A DNA stretch of 10,286 nucleotides, taken from the NCBI GenBank assembly GCA_937910305.1, contig CALEPS010000095.1, positions 1 to 10,286 on the forward strand, written 5' to 3'. Positions 1-6,590 of the stretch are shown piece after piece. The notes below the pieces were generated by a model. The model did no database searches. It was not told the DNA's origin and worked only from the letters and a program-made list of their open reading frames with translations. Every line of letters starts with the position of its first letter. Position 1 is the first letter of the stretch. Made by a program: the position numbers and the translations under genes. This DNA comes from an uncultured Bacteroidales bacterium (GTDB lineage Bacteria > Bacteroidota > Bacteroidia > Bacteroidales > Paludibacteraceae).

Positions 1-1
1 G

Positions 2-1111
2 CCGGGTTATCTCCCGCGTGTGCGTTACCTGTGCGACTATCTCGTACGGAGAGGGTATGACGTGACCCTTCTGACCGAGGAATACCAACCTCTGGACTTC
101 GTTCACTCCTACCCTGTCGAGACGATCCGTATGTACAGCGGCACAACGGCAGACTGGTTCGTCAAATCCGTCCGAACGCTCCTCACCGACTGGCACAACC
201 GTGTCTTTGCGCAAAGAGCACTTCGCCAATTACAAATCACAAACCACAAAAACGAAGTTAATCGCGCCCTTGTGGCAGAGAAATCACAAACCACAAATAA
301 CCACTATGACCTTGTCCTTTGCACCACCTTCTCTGATTTTCCGTTAGGAGCCGCGCAAAGGATAGCGAACACCCTGAATGTGCCGCTGGTATGCGACATA
401 CGCGATCTGGACGAACAGGTGGATAACTCGCGTTACCAATACCGCCACCGGAACATGCTGCTCATGCCTTTCCGATGGCTCTACCGAATGATTCATATAC
501 GCCGCCGCAACAACGTGCTACGCACAGCCGATGCGGTCACTACCGTATCGCCTTGGCATGCAGATTTCATCCGCCGCCTGAACCCGAACGTGCATCTGGT
601 CTATAATGGTTTCGACGAAGCGCAGTTCTATCCTGGGGACACAAAAACGGAGAATTTCCGAGTCACCTATATCGGCTCTCTCTTCGACTGGCAGAAAGAG
701 GCATTGGCGAGAGTACAACAAATAACGCCGGTTACTATTCATACGCCGCAGAACGATCCGGTGCCGCACGACCGACTGGGAGACGCTATACGCCAAAGCA
801 GCGTCATGCTGGTGCTCACAAGCCAGGATACGCACGGCATGCTGACCACCAAGTTCTATGAAGCTCTCGGATGCGAGAAGCCCGTCCTATGCGTGCCTTC
901 CGACCAGGGAGAACTGGCACAATTGATGGCATACACCAACGCCGGCATGGCTACCGACGATCCGAAGAAGATAAAAGCCTTTATCGACGAGAAACGCCAA
1001 GAGTGGCAACAACACGGCTTCACCCGCCAACAGACACGCCACCGCGAGGAGTTCTCACGCGAAGCGCAATGCCGCAAATTAGAAGAAATAATACAACAAT
1101 ATCTATCATGA
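2..1111 (+). CDS. Glycosyltransferase, GT-B fold (family 4-like), 5'-partial
   Basis: The frame is open to the left edge, so the true start lies upstream. The GTG at 20 falls inside the first Rossmann strand-helix (PRVRYLCDYLVRRGYDVTLL) and is unlikely to be the start. The product probably transfers an activated sugar to an envelope-glycan acceptor in the cytoplasm. Visible GT-B features are the N-terminal strand-helix, a central DLVLCTTFSDFPLGAA segment followed by VCDIRDLDEQ, a domain crossover near VTTVSPWHADFI then LVYNGFD, a C-terminal Rossmann start (VTYIGSL), and the donor-site block TTKFYEALGCEKPVL (about 845-890). Residues encoded at about 230-303 look like an insertion built from a heptanucleotide repeat. 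The TGA stop overlaps the next gene's ATG (ATGA at 1108-1111), suggesting translational coupling. The sugar and acceptor cannot be told from sequence. Confidence 0.88.
   Translation, partial: PGYLPRVRYLCDYLVRRGYDVTLLTEEYQPLDFVHSYPVETIRMYSGTTADWFVKSVRTLLTDWHNRVFAQRALRQLQITNHKNEVNRALVAEKSQTTNNHYDLVLCTTFSDFPLGAAQRIANTLNVPLVCDIRDLDEQVDNSRYQYRHRNMLLMPFRWLYRMIHIRRRNNVLRTADAVTTVSPWHADFIRRLNPNVHLVYNGFDEAQFYPGDTKTENFRVTYIGSLFDWQKEALARVQQITPVTIHTPQNDPVPHDRLGDAIRQSSVMLVLTSQDTHGMLTTKFYEALGCEKPVLCVPSDQGELAQLMAYTNAGMATDDPKKIKAFIDEKRQEWQQHGFTRQQTRHREEFSREAQCRKLEEIIQQYLS
234..301 (+). repeat. Intragenic heptamer repeat with 17-bp direct repeat
   Basis: Units aaatcac and aaaccac occur as a pair at 234-247 and again at 281-294. 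The 17-bp string aaatcacaaaccacaaa is exact at 234-250 and 281-297, a distance of 47 bp. Because 47 is not a multiple of three, the two copies are read in different frames, giving ITNHK and then KSQTTN. The tract lies inside the glycosyltransferase gene, just before the conserved YDLVLCTT strand, and resembles the low-complexity leaders elsewhere in this window. Confidence 0.8.
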
Positions 1112-2142
1112 AAAAGTATATCTTAACTTTGCTACTTGGTACTTGGTCCCTTTGTACCTTTGCTTGGAACAGCCCGGTTACTATCCCGGACGTAGGCAAT
1201 GCCCGTCTGCATATCGTAGGACAGAATGCAGCTAACTATGTATCCAATCTGGAAGCTTCCAACTCGTCTTGTGCGACCGAAGCGGAGTTTGAATCCAAGA
1301 CCAACAAGATAGCCAACGCATTCCTCGCGCTGCAAGCCGACATCGTAGCCATCTGCGAAGTGGAGCGTAACGACGATATCCTGGGTTATATCGTCGATGC
1401 CATGAATTCCATCTACGGCGAGAATGTCTATACCTACATCACCGACGGGCTGTACGCTCATGCTTCGGCAGGCAACTACCAAAGTCTCAAATCCGGCTAT
1501 ATCTACCGCTCGGACAAAGTGACGCCGCAAGGCAGCAACACATCCCCATACCGCTCCGGCGAATACTGCGCACGGCTGCGGATACAAGCATTCAAAGAGA
1601 ATAGCACCAACGAAGTATTCGTGCTCTCCATGAACCATTTCAAGGCGAAAGACTCTTCCGCCGATGCCGGAGAGAGTACCCGCCTGCAGAACGTGTCCAA
1701 TCTTATCTCTGCGTTGGACAACATTACCTCCGATCCTGACATTCTGATCATGGGGGATCTGAATGCCTACATGGGCGAAGCGCCTATCGAAGCATTAGAG
1801 AACAAAGGCTATGAAGAACAGTTAGTCCGTTTTGATTCGGAGGCATACACCTATATCTACCGCGGCCAGGAAGGCATCCTGGACCACGCGATGGCGAATG
1901 CCAGCATGGCGGGGCAGATCACGGGAGCACGCGCGTACCACATCAACACTGCCGGTGGATATAACTACAAATACTCCGACCACGATGCCGTCTTGGTGGG
2001 GCTGAATCTGGGCAAACAGCAGGGAGAAGGTATTGAAGACGTCTCGACGACCGCTCCTGCACGCAAGGTGCTCCGAAACGGACAGTTATACATTGAGATA
2101 GACGGACAAACCTTCACGATCACCGGCATACGCATCCGATAA
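1108..2142 (+). CDS. Secreted endonuclease/exonuclease/phosphatase-family enzyme with C-terminal tail
   Basis: This 344-residue protein starts at the ATG overlapping the previous stop. That start gives a clean signal peptide (MKKYILTLLLGTWSLCTFA, cleavage near A19). The mature part has the DNase I-like metal-dependent phosphoesterase fold: AICEVE with E84 as likely metal ligand, KSGYIYRSDKV, N176-H177 (NHF), GDLN with D217 and N219, D259-H260 (ILDHAM), and SDH with D291 and H292. All key positions are present, so it should be an active extracytoplasmic hydrolase. Extracellular nuclease is the likeliest role, but a phosphodiesterase on other substrates is possible. The last 25 residues (KVLRNGQLYIEIDGQTFTIT, then GIRIR) match in style the tail of the pectate lyase at 2810-4942, a form common on exported Bacteroidales proteins. 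Its stop overlaps the next start by one base (TAATG). Confidence 0.88.
   Translation: MKKYILTLLLGTWSLCTFAWNSPVTIPDVGNARLHIVGQNAANYVSNLEASNSSCATEAEFESKTNKIANAFLALQADIVAICEVERNDDILGYIVDAMNSIYGENVYTYITDGLYAHASAGNYQSLKSGYIYRSDKVTPQGSNTSPYRSGEYCARLRIQAFKENSTNEVFVLSMNHFKAKDSSADAGESTRLQNVSNLISALDNITSDPDILIMGDLNAYMGEAPIEALENKGYEEQLVRFDSEAYTYIYRGQEGILDHAMANASMAGQITGARAYHINTAGGYNYKYSDHDAVLVGLNLGKQQGEGIEDVSTTAPARKVLRNGQLYIEIDGQTFTITGIRIR
1134..1164 (+). repeat. Heptamer tract inside signal-peptide codons (copy 1)
   Basis: Two exact acttggt units (1134-1147) are followed by two C/T-rich units ending in ctttg. They encode the hydrophobic core and end of the signal peptide (LGTWSLCTFA). Positions 1135-1164 match 2837-2866 at 28 of 30 bases, and both differences are silent (a Ser and a Cys codon). 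Confidence 0.75.
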
Positions 2143-2813
2143 TGACCACTTTCATCGTTCCCATATACAATGCCGAACGCTATCTGAGCGCTTGTCTGGA
2201 TAGTCTGCTTGCGCAGACCGCCAAAGAGTTGCAGATCATCCTTGTGGATGACGGCAGTACGGACGGTTCGCTCGCTATTGCAAAGAGCTACACGGTCCGC
2301 GATCCGCGTGTGGAACTGTACACACAGCCGCATGCCGGCCAGTCGGCAGCAAGGAACGAAGGAATGCGTCATGCGAAGGGGGAATACATAGCCTTTGTTG
2401 ATGCAGACGACAGCCTCGCGCCCGACTGGTGCGAGACCCATCTGAAAGCAATAGAGGGCGTTGACTACGTCCAGTCGGAGAACCCGCGCAACCGGTTCAC
2501 CTATACCGTTGTATGGGGAAGGCTCTACCGCCGCGAAGCAATCCAAAACCTGCATTTCGAAGAAGGAACAGTCTATGAGGACGTCCTCTGGTCGGTCGAT
2601 CTATGGCTCAGCGGAGCTACCTGCCGCATGATCGATTACAAAGGTTACCGCTATACCGCCAACCCTCATAGCACCACTTCGCAACGGCACCCGGAAGCCG
2701 AGAAACACGTCTTCGCCGAACTGAAGAAACGCCTTCCGAACGCTTCTTGCAGAGGGAAAATGATTATTTTATACACCATTATACGTCTAAAACTACATTT
2801 TATAAGACAATGA
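2142..2813 (+). CDS. Glycosyltransferase family 2 (GT-A), short form
   Basis: This 223-residue cytoplasmic enzyme has a family 2 GT-A nucleotide-sugar domain. It shows IVPIYNAERYL at the N-terminus, VDDGSTDGS (D36, D37) for nucleotide binding, HAGQSAARNEGM, and the metal-binding FVDADDS (D87-A-D89-D90). The C-terminal half has VVWGRLYRREAI and FEEGTVYEDVLW, with E146-D147 as the probable acidic acceptor-site pair of EpsH/WcaA-type enzymes. Related proteins are usually nearer 300 residues. Here the end is an AT-rich, basic and hydrophobic stretch (about 2755-2810) unlike the rest of the gene, which may reflect a lost or replaced C-terminus. It probably adds one sugar to the same envelope glycan as the upstream glycosyltransferase; the sugar is unknown. 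The start overlaps the previous stop by 1 bp, and the end overlaps the next start as ATGA. Confidence 0.88.
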   Translation: MTTFIVPIYNAERYLSACLDSLLAQTAKELQIILVDDGSTDGSLAIAKSYTVRDPRVELYTQPHAGQSAARNEGMRHAKGEYIAFVDADDSLAPDWCETHLKAIEGVDYVQSENPRNRFTYTVVWGRLYRREAIQNLHFEEGTVYEDVLWSVDLWLSGATCRMIDYKGYRYTANPHSTTSQRHPEAEKHVFAELKKRLPNASCRGKMIILYTIIRLKLHFIRQ

Positions 2814-4942
2814 AAAAAATTCTATTCACCTTAGTTCTTGGTACTTGGTCACTTTGCACCTTTGCTGCTACGTACTACGCTTCGCCTACCGGTACAGGCA
2901 ACGGCACGTCCTACTCCTCGCCTGCTTCGTGGTCTACGGCTCTGTCCGCTATTGCCGGAGGCGATACACTCTATTTGCTCAGTGGTGAGTACCTGTTTAG
3001 TTCCAAACAGACAATCGGAACTTCCAAGAATGGTTTCTCGCAAAACAAACGCACCTTCATCGGCGCATTTCCGGGAGAGAAGCCTATTCTTGATTTCAGC
3101 GCACAACCCTATGGAAGCGAAGTGACCGGCAGTAATAATGTCGGTATTAGTGTCTCCGCCAACACCTTGTATATTCATATTAAGGGGCTCACCATCCGTT
3201 ATGCTGGTAAGAACGGTCTGATCAACTATGGCAGTTATAACCTCATTGAGAATCTTGATGTATATGGTTGCGGCGACACGGGTATTCAGATGAAGAACGG
3301 AGGTAACAATACTATCCTCAACTGCGACAGCCACGATAATTTCGACTACAAGACCATGTCCGGCTCTACTGCTAACTTCGGCGGCAATGCCGACGGTTTT
3401 GCCGACAAGCAGTTCACCGGAGCCGGAAACCACTATATCGGCTGCCGCGCATGGGGCAACAGCGACGACGGATGGGACTTCTTCCAGCGCGTCAGCAATA
3501 CCAACACCATCATCGAGAACTGCGTCTGCTACCAGAACGGACCGGCATACTACGACATGTCCCAAAACCCGCGTGCTACAGGTGTGGACAAAGCGTGGTT
3601 TGACTCCAAGGTAGGAACCCAAATGACCGACCGCTACGGAAACACGATTACCATCACTCTGAAGCAATTCCCTTGTCAAGGCAACGGTAACGGATTCAAG
3701 ATGGGGGGACAATACACGGACCACAAGATCCTCATTCACCACTGCCTCGCCGTAGCGAACCGGGAGCGCGGCTTTGACCAGAACAACAACGGCGGCACGA
3801 TGTGGGTGTATAACAACACAGGCTATGCCAACGGCTATAATTTCGGCTTCACCACCGCCTATGGTACCAACTATATGCGCAATAACATCAGCCTCAGCGG
3901 CAAGAATGCCGACCAGCCTGAATCGAAAACTGTAGCAGCAAATGACCACAACACATGGAACAGCGGCTTCGCCTGCTCCGCCGCGGATTTCCAGTCGCTG
4001 GACACCACCCAGATCCTGGCTTCCCGCCAAGCGGACCACTCCCTGCCGGAAGGAACGTGCCTGCGCCTGAAAGCCACGTCCGCGCTCATTGACAAAGGCG
4101 TGGATGTGAACCTGACCTATAACGGAGACGCACCCGATTTAGGATGTTATGAGGCTCCGGGCGAAGAGCACCGGCCGGACACGATCCCCGAAAACACGGT
4201 TCCTACCGTGCAACCCGAGGGAACACACGCCGTCGCTTTTGTCACCCTGCCGGGATGCGACGAAGACAAAGCACTGCTCCGTTACCTGCGCCGGAACGAC
4301 AGCCTCTGGATCGTAGAGACCGAAGCGACAGATGCCACCACCGACTATTCCGCATACGAAGTGATCGTCCTGGGCAGCAAGCCCAACAGCGGCGCCGCAG
4401 GATTCACGCCGCTCAAGAACTATGACAAGCCCATGGTCCTGCTCAAGCCCTTCCTGCTCAAAGCCGGAGTCTGGGGATGGGGAACGGCCCTGAACACACA
4501 GGACCTCAGCGTCTCTGTCACCGCCCCGGAACATCCGCTCTTCGAGGGACTGACCGTCACTGATGGCGAGATACAACTCTTCAGCCAATGCAACACCAAT
4601 GCCGTCACGGCTATCTCCGCATGGACGCTGCCGGAAGGCGAACCGCAGGTGCTGGCGTCACCGGCATCGAATAGCGAGGCAGCTTCGATAGCTATCCTGC
4701 CGCAAGGGATGATCATGATCGGTGTCTCCGAGTATTCCACCGCCCACCTCACGACGGACGGAATGAGACTCATCGAGAACGCTATTTTCCTCCAACTCGG
4801 CATAGACAACAACCGCCCTGCCGGCTTGGACAAAATCGTAAATGGTAAATCGTCAAATCGTAAATTTATATATGATGGTCAACTCCTTATTCAAACAGGC
4901 GATGCTGTGTATGATATCACTGGTCGCCGTATTAGCCGTTAA
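2810..4942 (+). CDS. Secreted pectate lyase, polysaccharide lyase family 9-like, with accessory domain and C-terminal tail
   Basis: This 710-residue protein starts at the ATG within the ATGA junction and has a signal peptide ending LGTWSLCTFA. Residues of about 20-460 form a right-handed beta-helix with many Asn/Gly turns. DGFADK (D195) and NSDDGWD (D219, D220, D223) reproduce the 24/1/3 spacing of the calcium ligands I recall for Dickeya Pel9A, and GNGFKMGG (K297) matches the catalytic lysine region. About 38 extra residues lie between D223 and K297 relative to Pel9A. It should cleave polygalacturonate by beta-elimination outside the cell. Residues of about 470-680 form a Rossmann-like accessory domain (HAVAFVTLPGC, YEVIVLGSKP, MVLLKPFLLKAGVWGWG, HPLFEGL) of unproven role. 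The end (FIYDGQLLIQTGDAVYDITG, then RRISR) resembles the tail of the nuclease-like protein. No SusC/SusD genes are visible nearby. Confidence 0.87.
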   Translation: MKKILFTLVLGTWSLCTFAATYYASPTGTGNGTSYSSPASWSTALSAIAGGDTLYLLSGEYLFSSKQTIGTSKNGFSQNKRTFIGAFPGEKPILDFSAQPYGSEVTGSNNVGISVSANTLYIHIKGLTIRYAGKNGLINYGSYNLIENLDVYGCGDTGIQMKNGGNNTILNCDSHDNFDYKTMSGSTANFGGNADGFADKQFTGAGNHYIGCRAWGNSDDGWDFFQRVSNTNTIIENCVCYQNGPAYYDMSQNPRATGVDKAWFDSKVGTQMTDRYGNTITITLKQFPCQGNGNGFKMGGQYTDHKILIHHCLAVANRERGFDQNNNGGTMWVYNNTGYANGYNFGFTTAYGTNYMRNNISLSGKNADQPESKTVAANDHNTWNSGFACSAADFQSLDTTQILASRQADHSLPEGTCLRLKATSALIDKGVDVNLTYNGDAPDLGCYEAPGEEHRPDTIPENTVPTVQPEGTHAVAFVTLPGCDEDKALLRYLRRNDSLWIVETEATDATTDYSAYEVIVLGSKPNSGAAGFTPLKNYDKPMVLLKPFLLKAGVWGWGTALNTQDLSVSVTAPEHPLFEGLTVTDGEIQLFSQCNTNAVTAISAWTLPEGEPQVLASPASNSEAASIAILPQGMIMIGVSEYSTAHLTTDGMRLIENAIFLQLGIDNNRPAGLDKIVNGKSSNRKFIYDGQLLIQTGDAVYDITGRRISR
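2836..2866 (+). repeat. Heptamer tract inside signal-peptide codons (copy 2)
   Basis: Units tcttggt and acttggt (2836-2849) are followed by C/T-rich units ending in ctttg. The tract encodes the same LGTWSLCTFA signal-peptide segment as 1134-1164, with only two silent base differences over 30 bp. Confidence 0.75.
4833..4868 (+). repeat. Heptamer tract at the pectate lyase / LRR protein junction
   Basis: Units aaatcgt (4833-4839), aaatggt (4840-4846), aaatcgt (4847-4853), one extra c, aaatcgt (4855-4861) and aaattta (4862-4868) run up to the ATGATG start of the LRR gene at 4872. The same bases are translated as the KIVNGKSSNRKF linker of the pectate lyase. The tract therefore looks like an intergenic leader that has become coding. 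Confidence 0.82.
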
Positions 4943-6587
4943 CGCCCAGGACGCGCAGTACCAAGACATCCATTACACCGTTGACGAGAACCGTCTGACG
5001 GCGGAAGTAGGTCCTAATCCGCGTGCGGCGGGCGAGGTGTTCATACCCGAGACGATTATCGTTGGACAGAACACCTACACGGTCATTGCTGTGGGCGACA
5101 AAGCCTTCAAGGGCTGCAAGAACCTCACTGCTATCGTGCTTCCCAAAACGATCGAGCGCGTATATCGCTCCGCTTTTGACGGCACCGGAATCATGCTCGA
5201 CAAGGAGAACTGGTCCGACGGGTGTCTGTGGATCGACTCTATCCTTATCGCTACCGACAAGACGATCAAACCGCGTTTTGTCGTACCCGAAGGAACACGG
5301 CTCATTGCCGCCGGAGCGTTCCAGGGCAACAAGACCATTGTGCGCGTTGAACTGCCGGCATGCATCCGCCGTATCGACCACGAGACCTTCCGCGATTGCA
5401 AGAACCTGCAGAAAGTAATTATCCCCAAAACCGTCACCTCCATCGGCGAGGAAGCCTTCACGGGATCCGGGATCTACCTCAATGAGAACAAATGGAAACG
5501 GGGTGCTTTCATCATTGACGACTGCCTTATCGCCACCAACAACGACTTGCCGGCTAAGTATATCTTCAAGAACAAGATCCCTATCCGTCTTATAGCCGAG
5601 CGGGCTTTTGCCAACAAGAAGAACCTCCGCACCGTCACCATACCGGCTACCGTCACCGCCATCCCTACCGCGGCTTTCTACGGCTGCGAGGCGCTGACCG
5701 ATGTAACTATTCCCGAGACCGTGCGGGAGGTCGGCAATTTCGCGTTCTATAACTGTCCTCTGCTCCGCAGCGCTCTCTTGCCGCGCGGACTGGAGCGACT
5801 CGGAGACGGTGCGTTCTACGGATGCGTCAACTTGAAAGAACAGGTCCTGGGAGACAAGATCGAGGTCCTGGGCCGCGCTACTTTCTATACCTGCCGCGGG
5901 CTGAAGAGCCTGGCCCTGCCGTCCCGTCTGCGCCGTATTGACGCCGGATGTTTCGCCGGATGCGCATCCCTCGAAGCGATAGAACTGCCGGCTGCACTCA
6001 CCTTCCTCGGAGACAAGGCTTTTGCCGGATGCGCGGTATTGCGTAAGATAGCTATTCCTGCCGGGGTCAATTCGTTGAACAAACAGGTCTTCCAGGGCTG
6101 TACACGTCTCTACCGCATCGACCTGCCGGACGGGCTCTATGCCATCGGCGACGAGGCGCTGGACGGATGCCTGGCGCTCGAACGGATCAACATCCCCCTC
6201 TCTACCTTCCGCATCGGTGTCCGTGCGTTCCATAACTGCCAGCAACTCCGCGGAGTCGTCCTCGTCGACCATATCCATATGATAGAGGAGGGAGCGTTTA
6301 TGGAATGTAAGATGCTGGAGGAAGTAGTGCTTCCTGCCGGCTTGCAGCACTTGCAACGCGGTGCTTTCTCGCAATGTATCAACTTGCAGAAACTCGTCCT
6401 CAATCCCCGTCTCAAACGGATTGACGACGGCGCTTTCTTCGGCTGCCGGAGCCTCCGCGAGGTGCAATGGAACGACAGCCTGCAAGCCGTCGGAGCAGAA
6501 GCGTTTATGGACTGCAAACACTTACGGACGCCTATGCTGGCGCCCGCAGTAGAGATTGGCAAGAATGCCTTCAAAAACTGTAAATAA
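4872..6587 (+). CDS. Secreted BspA-like leucine-rich repeat protein (LRR_5 type)
   Basis: The ATGATG at 4872 was chosen because it gives a compact signal peptide (MVNSLFKQAMLCMISLVAVL, cleavage near VNA|QD). The in-frame ATG at 4842 lies in the heptamer tract and would add ten polar residues. From about residue 60 to the end (571 residues) the protein is an array of roughly 23-residue repeats of the form GAFxGCxxLxxIxLPxxLxxIG, the BspA/LRR_5 class found on Bacteroidales and treponeme surfaces, where members bind host or matrix ligands. Two longer units start at about residues 104 and 198, 94 residues apart; each has an NxxxWxxGxxxIDxxLIAT insert between repeats. No C-terminal tail is visible; it stops inside a repeat (AFKNCK). 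Its first 71 bp overlap the pectate lyase gene in another frame. Ligand unknown. Confidence 0.86.
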   Translation: MMVNSLFKQAMLCMISLVAVLAVNAQDAQYQDIHYTVDENRLTAEVGPNPRAAGEVFIPETIIVGQNTYTVIAVGDKAFKGCKNLTAIVLPKTIERVYRSAFDGTGIMLDKENWSDGCLWIDSILIATDKTIKPRFVVPEGTRLIAAGAFQGNKTIVRVELPACIRRIDHETFRDCKNLQKVIIPKTVTSIGEEAFTGSGIYLNENKWKRGAFIIDDCLIATNNDLPAKYIFKNKIPIRLIAERAFANKKNLRTVTIPATVTAIPTAAFYGCEALTDVTIPETVREVGNFAFYNCPLLRSALLPRGLERLGDGAFYGCVNLKEQVLGDKIEVLGRATFYTCRGLKSLALPSRLRRIDAGCFAGCASLEAIELPAALTFLGDKAFAGCAVLRKIAIPAGVNSLNKQVFQGCTRLYRIDLPDGLYAIGDEALDGCLALERINIPLSTFRIGVRAFHNCQQLRGVVLVDHIHMIEEGAFMECKMLEEVVLPAGLQHLQRGAFSQCINLQKLVLNPRLKRIDDGAFFGCRSLREVQWNDSLQAVGAEAFMDCKHLRTPMLAPAVEIGKNAFKNCK

Positions 6588-6590
6588 CCC

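Noticed and set aside
871..1107. Longer start for the nuclease-like gene, adding 79 residues
   Set aside because: It would overlap the glycosyltransferase by 240 bp, add arginine-rich sequence without homology, and bury the signal peptide that begins at 1108.
2747..2809. Longer start for the pectate lyase, adding 21 residues
   Set aside because: The ATG at 2810 gives a proper signal peptide and an ATGA junction; the longer form puts polar residues before it.
2761..2809. Internal promoter before the pectate lyase
   Set aside because: TACATTTT near 2793 resembles the TAnnTTTG -7 element, but no TTTG sits at the right distance upstream, and it would lie too close to the ATG.
2849..4039. 396-codon open frame antisense to the pectate lyase
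   Set aside because: It has no signal peptide or motif, and the sense strand carries an intact family 9 active site.
4842..4871. Upstream ATG for the LRR gene
   Set aside because: It falls within a heptamer unit (aaatggt) and adds ten residues ahead of a good signal peptide. ATGATG at 4872 is preferred, though not proven.
4932..6521. 529-codon open frame antisense to the LRR gene
   Set aside because: It lies wholly within a clear LRR gene. Its translation has no recognisable domain, and repetitive codon use in the LRR array explains the lack of stops.
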